The notes: a model not told the origin generated them from the letters alone. A stretch of DNA of 64,000 bases from Chryseobacterium sp. (GCF_019236175.1 NZ_JAFAJM010000017.1:122615-186614); one strand, 5' to 3'. Shown: positions 25,370 through 35,241, counted from the first letter of the stretch. Program-made: numbers and translations.

Positions 25370-26062
25370 ATGATCAGAACTGTAACAATACAGGTTATTA
25401 AAATACTGGCTTTATTTTCAGTTGTTATTTTCAGTGTTCTAATGCTGAAAACAATTTTCCAGTATACTGCTTTTGAAAAAAATACAGGGTTTCTGGCCTT
25501 TAAGCAACAAGTAATCGGCAACCGGTATTGGATAACATGTTTTTATATTCACATTTTTTCGATATTACTTTGCTTTTTGGCAGGATTAACACAGTTTTCA
25601 AACCGTTTCTTAGCTGAAAACAAAAAACTTCACAGAATCATTGGTAAAATATATATTTACAATATCCTTATCATCAATGTTCCGGTCTGCTTTATATTAG
25701 GTTTATTTTCAAACGGAGGATTAATCGGGATTGCCGGGTTTTTGACACAGGATGTTCTTTGGGCCTATTTCACTATAATCGCTGTACTTTCCATAAAAAA
25801 AGGAGATACGATAAAACATAAAAATTATATGATGCTGAGCTATGCGGTAACAACCACTGCCATTACATTTAGAATTATTAAAAATCTGTTTTATAATGAA
25901 GGGCGCTATCATTACGACCTCTTCTACGGCATCAATGTATGGCTGGCTCTGGGAATCAATCTTTTAATCGCTTACTTAGTCCTAAAACGGAATATGAAAC
26001 ATCCTTCTTTAGCGCTCAAAAAAAACATGAGACAAGAAAACAAGCAATGTAATATACAATAA
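25370..26062 (+). CDS. DUF2306 membrane protein
   Basis: 230 residues with about six hydrophobic helices. HRIIGKIYIYNILIINVP and KHKNYMMLSYAVTTTAITFRI carry the conserved His residues typical of DUF2306, an inner-membrane family of unknown function that may bind a metal or quinone. It lies 54 bases after nudK. Its 3' end overlaps a small reverse-strand frame. Confidence 0.75.
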   Translation: MIRTVTIQVIKILALFSVVIFSVLMLKTIFQYTAFEKNTGFLAFKQQVIGNRYWITCFYIHIFSILLCFLAGLTQFSNRFLAENKKLHRIIGKIYIYNILIINVPVCFILGLFSNGGLIGIAGFLTQDVLWAYFTIIAVLSIKKGDTIKHKNYMMLSYAVTTTAITFRIIKNLFYNEGRYHYDLFYGINVWLALGINLLIAYLVLKRNMKHPSLALKKNMRQENKQCNIQ

Positions 26063-26212
26063 TGAAAAATATGAAATCAGAAAGATCATAAAATTTAAAA
26101 GTATCCCATAACCACTTTTTACTGTCCATCTTCTGAAAAATCTCATTATAAGATAGGCTATCCAGGCAAGAAGTATTAAAACTAGAAGAAAATAAAAGTA
26201 TCCCCAATCCAT
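26009..26212 (-). CDS. Possible small two-helix membrane protein
   Basis: 67 residues, no family recognised. MDWGYFYFLLVLILLAWIAY and a second segment ILLNFMIFLISYFSLLYITL would both span the membrane, with a basic RFFRRW between them. It overlaps the last 54 bases of the DUF2306 gene tail to tail. The composition is that of a real membrane peptide, but AT-rich chance frames can look alike, so I keep low confidence. Confidence 0.4.
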   Translation of the reverse strand: MDWGYFYFLLVLILLAWIAYLIMRFFRRWTVKSGYGILLNFMIFLISYFSLLYITLLVFLSHVFFER

Positions 26213-26258
26213 ATCATTATTTTAATCGAATATAATCATTTTAAGAAAAAGAAAAACA

Positions 26259-26639
26259 ATGCAAATAAATAATATAGATCATATTGTATTAACCGTTGCC
26301 GATATAGACAAAACCATAGAATTTTACACCAAAATTATGGGATTTGAAGTAATAACTTTCGGAGGCTACAGAAAGGCTTTAGCATTCGGTAATCAGAAAA
26401 TCAATCTTCATCAGAAAGGAAAGGAATTTGAACCTAAAGCCCAGTCTCCTACCTGCGGTTCTGCTGATCTTTGTTTTATTTCTCAAACAGATATCTATGA
26501 TGTACTGGAAGAATTAAAACAGAAAAATGTGGAAATTATTGAAGGAATAGTAGACAGAACAGGGGCTTTAGGAAAAATCAGATCTGTTTATTTCCGTGAT
26601 CCGGATCAAAACCTCATTGAAGTGAGCAACTATTCATAA
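26259..26639 (+). CDS. VOC-family (glyoxalase fold) protein
   Basis: 126 residues, a single vicinal-oxygen-chelate unit pair. IDHIVLTVADIDKTIEFYTK (H6) begins the first beta-alpha module. INLHQKG holds the second ligand, and RSVYFRDPDQNLIEVSNY ends with the Glu ligand. The length and pattern fit glyoxalase/fosfomycin-resistance-like enzymes, but residues specific to FosA or GloA are not evident. The substrate is unknown. The 270 bases that follow contain no clear gene. Confidence 0.85.
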   Translation: MQINNIDHIVLTVADIDKTIEFYTKIMGFEVITFGGYRKALAFGNQKINLHQKGKEFEPKAQSPTCGSADLCFISQTDIYDVLEELKQKNVEIIEGIVDRTGALGKIRSVYFRDPDQNLIEVSNYS

Positions 26640-26909
26640 CGTGAAAATACAAAGTCTCTGAATTCTTACATACTATTTGATACTTACGAATGCATGGGTA
26701 AAACCGCTTAGCCTTCTTAAGAAACGATCTACCTATTGGCGGATCATTTTTTACTCCATGCAAATATAGAATATGGGGTTACTAAAAATAAACTGAATCA
26801 TAATAATTTAAATGAAAGGATAAAAATTAAAAATTATCAGTGAAATTTGAAAATTAAAGTTTTATTTTTAACCCGAAATTCAATAAAGTACTGATTTTTT
26901 TTAATTATT

Positions 26910-27674
26910 ATGGTGATGAAAAAACTGTTTACAGGACTTTCTCTCGCAGTATCTGTTGTAATGACAGCACAAAAGGCCCCTGCAAAAAATAATAAACTGG
27001 TTCTATATAGTTATCAGACCTTCGGGTGTGACAACAAAGGATATTTTGATTCTTCACAATATAAAAAAGAAGAAATAGATGGTACTTACAAGCTTTTGTA
27101 TCCTTTGAGCTGGTCTCCGTTTTCTTCTCTGGTTGTTTTTAATCTCACAAAACTTGATCTGGTTCGCAGCAACAGCACTTTACTTTTGCAACAGGTGGAG
27201 AGTGAATATCAGGAGAGAAAAAAAGAGCTTAATGATCTTAAAGTAATAGACCTTCCTGTCTGGAAAAAGAAACAAGCAGATGCTAAACAGCTTTTAGGAA
27301 ATGAATATCAGCTGAGAAAGGAAGTTCTCATGGCCTATTCTGATCCTAAATCACTCCAAAAAAGCATATTTTATAATACCTGTAAGGAATATATTGATGC
27401 GATAACAACTGATGATAAGGAGAAAACCTATACAGTATGGAAAAGCTTATTTGAAACTAAAAATAATGAAGAAAACAGTATTGAAATAAAGAATGCTTTT
27501 ACTATTAAGTGGAATGATGAGCGAAAGGCTGATTATGCATTAATTGACCTGATTAATGCTTTTCACAACTGTGCAAACCATAGCTTCAGAACGGAAGCAG
27601 ATGAAGAAGATACAATGTTTAAGGCTTTTGACCAGATTTTCACCAAACTTAAGATGGATTGTGATGAACCTTAA
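26910..27674 (+). CDS. Secreted four-cysteine protein, tandem paralogue 1
   Basis: 254 residues with a signal peptide of about 20 residues (ends VVMTAQ). No family recognised. The mature part has conserved blocks YSYQTFGCDNKGYFD, YNTCKEYIDAI, DYALIDLI, FHNCANHSFR and a final DCDEP; the four cysteines match those of the next gene and suggest disulfides. The middle (80-135) is a helical charged region. MKKLFTG two codons further in is an equally good start. It is exported, probably to the periplasm or surface. Confidence 0.7.
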   Translation: MVMKKLFTGLSLAVSVVMTAQKAPAKNNKLVLYSYQTFGCDNKGYFDSSQYKKEEIDGTYKLLYPLSWSPFSSLVVFNLTKLDLVRSNSTLLLQQVESEYQERKKELNDLKVIDLPVWKKKQADAKQLLGNEYQLRKEVLMAYSDPKSLQKSIFYNTCKEYIDAITTDDKEKTYTVWKSLFETKNNEENSIEIKNAFTIKWNDERKADYALIDLINAFHNCANHSFRTEADEEDTMFKAFDQIFTKLKMDCDEP

Positions 27675-27825
27675 ATACCATGTAAACCGTGTATTTAAAG
27701 CAAAAAATAAAAATTCGTATTAAATTATAAAAATACTTACATAAAACTGATCCAATTCTTTAATTTTCAAATTTAAAGCCTTAATTTTGCAGTGAAATTC
27801 AGAAAATTCAGATTCTTCAACAACT

Positions 27826-28596
27826 ATGCGCATGAAAGAAATGATGATCGGGCTTTGTTCAGCTCTATCTGTTATTGTTTGGGGACAAAAAAACCCTTCA
27901 AAACCAAGTAATCTTACTCCTTACAGCTATCAGACATTCAATTGTGATAACAAAGGATATTTTGATGCCAATAAATATGAAAAAGAAGAAATAGACGGAG
28001 TTAATAAACTTTTATATAAATACAACGGGGTTCATTTTGATACCAACCCTATTTTTAAGCTTTCCAGCCTTGAAGAAGTTCGTAAAAATAAAGAGGCTCA
28101 TTTAGAGGATCTGGAAAGACAATATCAGGAAAAGAAGGAGGAGTTATACAGTCTTAAGGTCATCAATCTTCCTATCTGGAACAGATTATACGAAAATGCT
28201 ATTCAGACTTTTGAAAATGAATATCAGCTGAACAAGGAAGAGATTCTTGCCTTTTCTGATCCGTCGTCCCTTAAAAACAGTAAATTTTACGATACCTGTA
28301 AAGAGCCTATTGATGCTATATCTTCTCCTGACAGAGAAAAAATGTTTGCTGCATGGAAAGCCTATACAGAGCTTAAAAGTAAGAACAATATGGATCCTAA
28401 AGGAGTAATGGCCCGATTTGATATAAAAATGAATGATCCGCAAAAAGAAGATTATGCGCTGATTGATCTGATAGGGCTTAGTTTTCACAATTGTGCCAAC
28501 AGTAGTTTCAGACAAAAGCGTGAAGATGAAGGAGCCGTATATAAGGATTTCGATAAACTATTCACAAAACTGAAGAAGAATTGTGATGAGCTATAA
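27826..28596 (+). CDS. Secreted four-cysteine protein, tandem paralogue 2
   Basis: 256 residues with a signal peptide ending VIVWGQ. It shares with its neighbour YSYQTFNCDNKGYFD, KEEIDGVNKLLY, EYQLNKEE, FYDTCKEPIDAI, DYALIDLI and FHNCANSSFR, spread along the whole length, so it arose by duplication of the complete gene. Short stretches upstream (CAGTGAAATT and following) also match, so the promoter was copied too. Function unknown. Confidence 0.7.
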   Translation: MRMKEMMIGLCSALSVIVWGQKNPSKPSNLTPYSYQTFNCDNKGYFDANKYEKEEIDGVNKLLYKYNGVHFDTNPIFKLSSLEEVRKNKEAHLEDLERQYQEKKEELYSLKVINLPIWNRLYENAIQTFENEYQLNKEEILAFSDPSSLKNSKFYDTCKEPIDAISSPDREKMFAAWKAYTELKSKNNMDPKGVMARFDIKMNDPQKEDYALIDLIGLSFHNCANSSFRQKREDEGAVYKDFDKLFTKLKKNCDEL

Positions 28597-28622
28597 ATCA
28601 TAAAATGATATAAAGATTATAG

Positions 28623-28651
28623 GCAGTACCTGATAAGGTGCTGCTTTTTTT
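28623..28651 (+). terminator. Rho-independent terminator of the paralogue pair
   Basis: GCAGTACCT-GATA-AGGTGCTGC (one T-G pair) followed by seven T's, 27 bases after the stop. Confidence 0.75.
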
Positions 28652-28770
28652 ATAACCCAATGAAAATAAAAAATAAGTAGATTTGGATGAATCAATAATC
28701 CGGACTTATATGAATTTATTTTACATTAAGGGTTTGTGTTTCTACTTGCTATACTATCGATATCACTAAT

Positions 28771-28830
28771 TTTTGGCTAAAGCCGGGGCGGATGTTTTAG
28801 ATATAATAAATGGGCCGAAGCCCATTTCTA
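28771..28830. repeat. REP-like bipartite palindrome
   Basis: GGCT-AA-AGCC at 28775-28784 is followed by GGGGCGG. Then comes AAATGGGC-CGAA-GCCCATTT at 28808-28827, a perfect 8-bp stem with a CGAA tetraloop. Two GC-rich stems in an AT-rich gap, each with a C/T-A-A loop, resemble short interspersed palindromes of flavobacterial genomes. Copies elsewhere cannot be checked here. Confidence 0.5.
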
Positions 28831-28871
28831 TTGAATAATCAGTCGCTACAAGATTATGAAAACTGAAATAA

Positions 28872-28900
28872 AAAGCGCCTCAGAAGATCTGAGGCGCTTT
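28872..28900 (-). terminator. Terminator of the RND efflux operon
   Basis: AAAGCGCCTCAGA and TCTGAGGCGCTTT form a 13-bp stem, 24 bases past the permease stop, with T's on the minus strand. Confidence 0.85.
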
Positions 28901-28924
28901 CGGTTAATTAATAAGGTTTATTTA

Positions 28925-31900
28925 TTATTTATCTAAATGTTTAGGGGTAAAACCATCTTCATTTAATTCTCTGTGTACGTAATCAGCCTTCATTTCAGCT
29001 TCGTAGTCTACTTTATTATCTTTACCCATTCTTCTCAGGATGGAATCAAATAGAGAGTATACTACCGGTACAATAATCAGGGTAAGGAATAGAGACGATG
29101 TCAGACCACCGATAACTACCCATGCAAGACCTTTGTTCATTTCCGCTCCCGCTCCTGTTGCCAATGCGATCGGTAACATACCGAAGATCATCGCAATAGT
29201 AGTCATTAGAATCGGACGAAGACGTGCGTGGTTAGCCTGAATCAATGCATCATGAGTACTTGAACCGGCTGCCTTTCTTGCATTGGTAAAGTCAACGATC
29301 ATAATCGCGTTCTTCGCTACCAATCCGATCAGCATGATCATACCCAGCATCGTGAAGATGTTCAGTGAGTTGGCTGTCAAGGCAAGGATAACCATTACCC
29401 CGATCATCGCCAGCGGAATAGAGAACAATACTACGAAAGGATATACAAAACTGTCATATAGTGATACCATTACCAGGTATACCAATACGATAGCCGCCAA
29501 TAATGCAATCCCTAGCGTACCGAAACCTTCCTGCTGGTTTTCCATATCACCGCTCCAGATGTAGTCTACACCGATAGGCTTTTTACCATTCATAAATTTG
29601 GCGGCCCATTCATTAGCTACGTCTCCAACGGGTCTACCTACTGCTTTTGCTCTTACTTTTACGGAAGGAGATTTATCTCTACGTTCAAGCAAACTTGGTC
29701 CTGATCCCATTCTGACATCAGCAAACTGGCTTAAGCGAACCTGCTGTCCCTGAGGATTAGTAAACATCAGGTTTTTAACATCATCAATGGATTGTCTGTT
29801 GACATCTCCGAAACGGATATTGATATCATATTCATACTCACCTGCTTTGAATTTTCCGTCTGTATTTCCGTTAAATGCGGTCTGCATAGTCTGCCCTACA
29901 CTTGAAAGATTCAGACCTAAAGAAGCCATTTTATCTCTGTCAAGTGTTACCTGTACTTCTGGATTCCCTGAGTCTGTAGACAGTTCTGCATCCACTGCTC
30001 CCGGAACTTTTTTCAGCAATTCAAGGATTCTTGTTGCTTCTTTTACTGCGGTTTCATTATCCGGAGCGGTCACTACCATTTCAATCGGAGCATTTTCCGC
30101 ACCCATGATCCCGATCGGAGCTGTTTTAAATTCAACTCCCGTAAATTTCTCTTCTAAAGCTCTTTTTACTTTTGCGGCCTTGATATTGGTGCTTTCGGAA
30201 CGCTCAGACTTGTCTGTTAAATTTACCTGAACCTCCGATTGGTAAGTGGTAGCCTGTGCTCCTCCAAAGCCTGTCGATTGCTGGCCTACTGTAGTGATAA
30301 GGTCTACTACATCTTTATCATTCCTTAAATATCTTTCAACATCCAGTGTCAGCTGGTTTGTTTTTTCAATCGTTGCATCTTTTGAAAGTTCCATCTGTAC
30401 TAAGAACTGACCACGATCAATCGGCGGGAAGAACTCACCTCCAATGAAACCGAAAGCGACCAATGAGAATGAAGATAATAGGATAATAAATGTAATCACT
30501 ACTGTAGCAATTCTTCTTAATGTTGTTTTTAAGCACCATTCCAGAATGTCAGTAATCCAGTGAGTAAATTTATCGATTAAACCTTCAAACCAAAGGATGA
30601 ATTTCTCAAACCAGTTTTTACCTGTTAAATGCTCTAGTTTACCAAATCTTGATGACAACCAAGGAATAATGGTAAATGAAGCTAACAATGACAATAAGGT
30701 AGCAATCACCACCGTGACGCAGAACTGGGCAAGAATATTGGCCACAAGACCTGAGCTCATCGCAATTGGCAAGAATACCACCACAATTACCAGAGTAATG
30801 GCAGCAACGGTAAACCCGATTTCCGAAGCTCCGTCATAAGCAGCCCTGATCTTGCTTTTACCCATCTCCATGTGACGGTAAATATTTTCAAGTACCACAA
30901 TCGCATCATCCACAAGAATACCTACCACAAGGGAAAGTCCCAGTAAACTCATCAAGTTCAGAGTGTATCCCATCAGGTTCATTCCGATGAATGCTGCTAC
31001 TAATGATGCAGGGATGGAAACCATTACAATAAATGCATTTCTGATACTGTGAAGGAATAAAAGCATTACGATAGCCACAAGGATAATCGCCAGGAACAAG
31101 TCGAAAATAACATGGTTAGCTGATTCCAAAGTAAAATCTGTAGTATCGTTTACTACTTTTACTTTGATTCCCTGAACTTTATAAGCTTCTTCTACTGTTT
31201 TAATTGTTTTCTGAACACTCTCAGATACTGCCACGGCATTCGCATCAGACTGCTTTTTCACCTGCATTAAGATCGTCGGAAACTGATTAAATCTCGCCAC
31301 TTTTTCAACATCTTTCTGAGAGTCAAAAACTGTTGCAACATCAGATAAACGTACCTGAGCTCCATTTTTATTGGAAACTACAAGACTATTCATTTCTGCA
31401 ATCGACTTATATTTTCCGGATAATCTGATCGTAGATTTTGTAGTTCTTGTTTTCAAACTTCCTGTAGGGAAATCCAAGTTTGATGAAAGAATTGCCTGTT
31501 GTACATCGCCTATTGAAAGACCATATCCCTGTAATTTTTTTTCATCAAGATTGACCTGGATTTCTCTTTCCTGCCCACCTACAAGATCAACCTGTGCGAC
31601 TCCGTTTACACGGGAGAAAATGGGTTCAATCTTTTTATCTAATAAATCATAAAGATCCTTGCTGTTTAATTTATCTGATGAAATACTCATCGTGATAATC
31701 GGTAAATCATCCAATGAGAATTTATTCAGTGATGGTGCTTTTACGTCTTTAGGAAAATCAGCCAAAATAGCATTTACCTTACGCTGTGCATCATTTAAAG
31801 CAAAGTCTACATCGGCTCCGTTATTCAGCTGAACCATAATAACGGATAAGCTTTCATAGGAAGAAGATTCTACTTTTTTCACATTTTCCAAAGAACCAAC

Positions 31901-32110
31901 GGCGTCCTCAATCTTTCGGGTGACGGAAGTTTCCACCTCTGCCGGTGAAGCTCCCGGATACACCGTGGAAATGGTTACCATATTGGTTTCAAATTTCGGA
32001 ATCAATTCGTACCCCATGAGTGTATAACTCAGGATACCTCCCAACGTCAGAATTGTAAATAATACAATTACCAGCGAGGGTCTTTTAATCGATATTTCTG
32101 CTAACTTCAT
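28925..32110 (-). CDS. RND efflux permease (AcrB/HAE1 type)
   Basis: 1061 residues, the normal length of an AcrB-like inner-membrane drug/proton antiporter. It starts MKLAEISIKRPSLVIVLFTI with TM1. Porter-domain phrases include TVYPGASPAEVETSVTRKIEDAV. The proton relay is in TM4, GLSLVVGILVDDAIVVLENIYRHME with two adjacent Asp. TM10 has GLVAKNAIMIVDF with the Lys. The C-terminal tail is short and charged. It works with the adaptor and TolC-like genes upstream in the same transcript. The cargo is unknown; other HAE1 members export drugs, bile salts or siderophores. Confidence 0.96.
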   Translation of the reverse strand: MKLAEISIKRPSLVIVLFTILTLGGILSYTLMGYELIPKFETNMVTISTVYPGASPAEVETSVTRKIEDAVGSLENVKKVESSSYESLSVIMVQLNNGADVDFALNDAQRKVNAILADFPKDVKAPSLNKFSLDDLPIITMSISSDKLNSKDLYDLLDKKIEPIFSRVNGVAQVDLVGGQEREIQVNLDEKKLQGYGLSIGDVQQAILSSNLDFPTGSLKTRTTKSTIRLSGKYKSIAEMNSLVVSNKNGAQVRLSDVATVFDSQKDVEKVARFNQFPTILMQVKKQSDANAVAVSESVQKTIKTVEEAYKVQGIKVKVVNDTTDFTLESANHVIFDLFLAIILVAIVMLLFLHSIRNAFIVMVSIPASLVAAFIGMNLMGYTLNLMSLLGLSLVVGILVDDAIVVLENIYRHMEMGKSKIRAAYDGASEIGFTVAAITLVIVVVFLPIAMSSGLVANILAQFCVTVVIATLLSLLASFTIIPWLSSRFGKLEHLTGKNWFEKFILWFEGLIDKFTHWITDILEWCLKTTLRRIATVVITFIILLSSFSLVAFGFIGGEFFPPIDRGQFLVQMELSKDATIEKTNQLTLDVERYLRNDKDVVDLITTVGQQSTGFGGAQATTYQSEVQVNLTDKSERSESTNIKAAKVKRALEEKFTGVEFKTAPIGIMGAENAPIEMVVTAPDNETAVKEATRILELLKKVPGAVDAELSTDSGNPEVQVTLDRDKMASLGLNLSSVGQTMQTAFNGNTDGKFKAGEYEYDINIRFGDVNRQSIDDVKNLMFTNPQGQQVRLSQFADVRMGSGPSLLERRDKSPSVKVRAKAVGRPVGDVANEWAAKFMNGKKPIGVDYIWSGDMENQQEGFGTLGIALLAAIVLVYLVMVSLYDSFVYPFVVLFSIPLAMIGVMVILALTANSLNIFTMLGMIMLIGLVAKNAIMIVDFTNARKAAGSSTHDALIQANHARLRPILMTTIAMIFGMLPIALATGAGAEMNKGLAWVVIGGLTSSLFLTLIIVPVVYSLFDSILRRMGKDNKVDYEAEMKADYVHRELNEDGFTPKHLDK

Positions 32111-32117
32111 ACCCCTG

Positions 32118-33179
32118 CTACTTTATAATGTTCACTTTAGATCCGTTGTCCAGGTTGATTTGTCCACTGGTTACAACCTGTTCTCCGCCATTCAATCCGC
32201 TTAGCACCTGAACTTTGTCTCCGTAAATTTTCCCAACGGTTACTTTAATCATTTTAGCAACTCCGTTTTCAACAACAAATAGCTGTCCTGAACTTACTCC
32301 GTTTACGAATGCTTCTGCAGGAACTGTCAGCATATTCTGAGTCTCTGCACCATGGTTTGTTTTAAATACAGCGGTTGCATACATACCGGCTTTCAGATTT
32401 CCTCTGTTCTGAACTTCTATTTCAACAGGGAAATTCAAAGAAGCATCACTCTTAGGAGCAATAAATGTAATTTTACCGGCAAAAGAATCTTCCGGCAAAA
32501 CATTTACTTTAATAGGAACTTCCTGACCTAGCTGAATTCTTCCGATCTGGCTTTCATCCACTAAAACTGAAAGTTTTAAGCTATTGATATTAACAATTTC
32601 AAACATTGAAGTTCCCACGGAAATAACTGTTCCGGGCTCAACCATCTTTTTATTAATTGTACCGCTGATTCCTGCACGGATGCTTGTATCATTTACTCTT
32701 ACTCCCTGTGCTTTTACAGCAGCCTGAGCATTTTTAAGCTGTAATCTTGAATTATCCAGCTGTTGCTTGGTAACTCCTCCGGTTTTAAATGCGTTCTCAT
32801 AACGTTGATTATCAATGATCGCATTCTGTAAATTATTCTGAGCCTGAGTAACGTCCACCTCGATGGCATCTCTTTTAATGGTTGCCAAAGTCTGACCCGC
32901 GGAAACCCTTGAACCTTCTTTTACCAGAACATTCACAATACGACCTGCTATTTCCGAAGACTGATTCATTTCCTGCTTAGGAAGAAATGTTCCGTTTGCA
33001 GCATAATCCGTATCTATATTTTCTCTTGTAACAGTTACAATATTTACATTGATTTTATCTACCTGCTTGGCAACCTCCTTTACTTCCTGGGTCTGTTTCT
33101 CCTTGTTACCGGCAATTTTGTAAGCGGCCAGACCTACCAGTACAGCTGCTACGATGATATATATTAAAGTTTTTTTCAT
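32118..33179 (-). CDS. RND periplasmic adaptor (membrane fusion protein)
   Basis: 353 residues with an N-terminal signal/anchor (TLIYIIVAAVLVGLAAYKIA). GRIVNVLVKEGSRVSAGQTLATI is the lipoyl half-motif. The helical hairpin includes NLQNAIIDNQRYENAFKTGG, then TSIRAGISGTINKKMVEPGT returns to the second lipoyl half. The beta-barrel and membrane-proximal domains fill the rest. It bridges the permease and the outer-membrane channel. It is seven bases from the permease start and nine bases from the tolC-like stop. Confidence 0.95.
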   Translation of the reverse strand: MKKTLIYIIVAAVLVGLAAYKIAGNKEKQTQEVKEVAKQVDKINVNIVTVTRENIDTDYAANGTFLPKQEMNQSSEIAGRIVNVLVKEGSRVSAGQTLATIKRDAIEVDVTQAQNNLQNAIIDNQRYENAFKTGGVTKQQLDNSRLQLKNAQAAVKAQGVRVNDTSIRAGISGTINKKMVEPGTVISVGTSMFEIVNINSLKLSVLVDESQIGRIQLGQEVPIKVNVLPEDSFAGKITFIAPKSDASLNFPVEIEVQNRGNLKAGMYATAVFKTNHGAETQNMLTVPAEAFVNGVSSGQLFVVENGVAKMIKVTVGKIYGDKVQVLSGLNGGEQVVTSGQINLDNGSKVNIIK

Positions 33180-33188
33180 TTTAGTTTA

Positions 33189-34556
33189 TTATGGGTTTTG
33201 TAATGTATTTAACTCTCCTTTCGCTTTAATTACTTTGATCTCAGCTTGTTTATAATCTAACAATGCATTGGCATAATTTTGTTTAGCCTGTGTAAGAGCA
33301 TTTTCAGTATCCAAAACTTCTGTAAGGGTAGCCAAACCATACTGATAGTTAGCCTGAGTATTTTTCTGTACTTTTTCTGCAAGATCTACATTATCCTTCA
33401 TGCTTTGAATATTGATTATTGCATTTTCCATATTGGAAATTGCATTTTTATAATCAAGATTCAGGTTCAGTTTCTTATTTTCAATATCCTGTTCCAAATC
33501 CTGAATATCTATCTCTGCCTGTTGGATCTGAGACTTGGTAGCTCCCCCCATAAAAATAGGAATCTTAATAGCAACACCTATCGAAGCATAATCTCCCCAA
33601 TTTGTTCCCTGGCTTGATCCCGTAAAATAGGGAAATTTATTTCCCAGTCCTTGCCATCCGTAGTTTGCAGTAAGTCCTACCGTAGGATAAAGATTAGCTT
33701 CAGTCGCTTTTTTACTAAATTGTAAAAGCTCTTTTTGCTTGTTTAAAACCTTCAGTTCTGAACGGGTTTCCACATTGATATTGGTTGCCAGTAACTGAGG
33801 ATTCGGTACAATAGTTTTCTCTTCAAGTTCAATAGATGTATCAATAGGTATTCCCATGTAAAACTTCAGTGAATTCTTTGAAACCTCTACAGAATTGATC
33901 AACTGCTGTTTATTGGAACCGATATTGGTGAGCTGAACATTGGTACGATCCAGATCTATTGATTTTGCCAACCCATTATCCACCAGACTTTTGATAACGT
34001 TTCTTACTTTTTCTGTATTGGCATAGCTTTCTTCCACTGTTTTCAGGTTTTCTTCCTGAACAAATACCTGATAGTATGCCGTAGCCACATTTTCAATGAT
34101 CTGCTCATTTGTCAGCTCCGAGTTCAAGAGATAAAATTCTCTTGTTGATTTTGCGGCTTTAAGGCCGATAAAAACTCTTTGGTCAAAAATGTTTTGATTA
34201 AGAGTAACTACATTGACAGACTGCCATTTGGTACCAAAAGCAACCGGGATAAGCTCACCGGGCTTCCCCAAGATTTCTCCCGGAAGAACCGATTTTTGCA
34301 GAATAGGATTGTACATGTTATTGATCGTAGCACTTATCTGAGGTAAAGCTCCGGCTCTTGCCTCGTCAATCTTATATTCGGCTTTTTTGACCTGTAAAGC
34401 AGCTTTTTTAGCTTCTGCTTTATTTTGCAGTGCCTGTTTTATTGCTTCCTGCAGGGAAACCTGCTGCTGGGCGGACACCGATGAAAGACCGAAAATCATA
34501 AATGCTGCAGCTATCCCAATTTTTAGCTTTTTAGCAGTTATACGTTTTCTTTCCAT
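33189..34556 (-). CDS. TolC-family outer-membrane efflux channel
   Basis: 455 residues. A signal peptide near IGIAAAFMIFGLSSVSAQ is followed by two outer-membrane efflux repeats of long helices: VSLQEAIKQALQNKAEAKKA and, in the second half, IQQAEIDIQDLEQDIENKK. The last helices contain YQYGLATLTEVLDTENALTQA, typical of TolC relatives. It opens the three-gene pump operon and follows the TetR regulator gene by about 90 bases, without a distinct promoter. The regulator and pump may share one transcript. Confidence 0.94.
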   Translation of the reverse strand: MERKRITAKKLKIGIAAAFMIFGLSSVSAQQQVSLQEAIKQALQNKAEAKKAALQVKKAEYKIDEARAGALPQISATINNMYNPILQKSVLPGEILGKPGELIPVAFGTKWQSVNVVTLNQNIFDQRVFIGLKAAKSTREFYLLNSELTNEQIIENVATAYYQVFVQEENLKTVEESYANTEKVRNVIKSLVDNGLAKSIDLDRTNVQLTNIGSNKQQLINSVEVSKNSLKFYMGIPIDTSIELEEKTIVPNPQLLATNINVETRSELKVLNKQKELLQFSKKATEANLYPTVGLTANYGWQGLGNKFPYFTGSSQGTNWGDYASIGVAIKIPIFMGGATKSQIQQAEIDIQDLEQDIENKKLNLNLDYKNAISNMENAIINIQSMKDNVDLAEKVQKNTQANYQYGLATLTEVLDTENALTQAKQNYANALLDYKQAEIKVIKAKGELNTLQNP

Positions 34557-34647
34557 AATTTTATACTTCGTTTATTTTTTTATTTAGTTGGATGTTGCTA
34601 TTTTATTTCTAAATGACGAATAACTTTCAGAAATACTTTAGTTCATT

Positions 34648-35241
34648 TTAATTTTTAAACAGCATATTGATAATGATCTCTTTCCTTGCTGAAATAATCT
34701 TATCATATTCTTCATCACTGATCATCAGATTCTCCATAAACAGAGGCCTTACTGCACTCGGAAAAACCAATAACGAAACCATATTCAGGATAAACTGAAC
34801 GGGAGCCATTTTCTCAATATTCCCTAATTCCATTTCTTTTTCAATATCGCTGTACATCTTTTCCAGGATATCTTCTTCAATTTCTCTCTGATGGCATGTT
34901 CCTTTATTGATCTGTGACACAATATAAGTTTCCAGATAAGGATACTGAAGGCTCGTCGCAAGACTGCTTTCTATGAACTGGCTGATCTTTTCTTTAAAGG
35001 GGAGGTCTGAATTCTGAATAATTTTTGATTTCTCCTGCTCCACAATCTGAGCTTCATCAAAAATGATCTGAAGTAGCTTATCTCTTGATCGGAAATAATA
35101 ATTAATAAGGGTTCTGTTCACTCCGGCTGCATCGGCAATCTCCTGCGTTGTAGCATCAAATTTTCCTTTCACAAAGAATAAATTCTTCGCTGTCTCTTTG
35201 ATCAATTCCTGTGTTTGGTCTTTTTTTGCTTGATTTGACAT
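34648..35241 (-). CDS. TetR/AcrR-family repressor of the efflux operon
   Basis: 197 residues from MSNQAKKDQ at 35241; an upstream ATG at 35274 would put the start in the promoter. The helix-turn-helix is DATTQEIADAAGVNRTLINYYFRSRDKLL. The C-terminal ligand domain is divergent, as usual. It directly precedes the RND pump on the same strand and so should repress it until a pump substrate binds. Two palindromes of the same sequence flank its own promoter, consistent with autoregulation. Confidence 0.88.
   Translation of the reverse strand: MSNQAKKDQTQELIKETAKNLFFVKGKFDATTQEIADAAGVNRTLINYYFRSRDKLLQIIFDEAQIVEQEKSKIIQNSDLPFKEKISQFIESSLATSLQYPYLETYIVSQINKGTCHQREIEEDILEKMYSDIEKEMELGNIEKMAPVQFILNMVSLLVFPSAVRPLFMENLMISDEEYDKIISARKEIIINMLFKN

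Larger units (their letters stand above)
28597..28924. other. 328-base intergenic region with terminators and a palindromic repeat
   Basis: No gene seen. It contains the terminator of the tandem paralogues, a REP-like double palindrome at 28771-28830 and the terminator of the RND operon. Confidence 0.7.

Noticed and set aside
26640..26909. Possible small gene or RNA between the VOC gene and the paralogue pair
   Set aside because: No frame, promoter pair or stable stem was clear enough to call.
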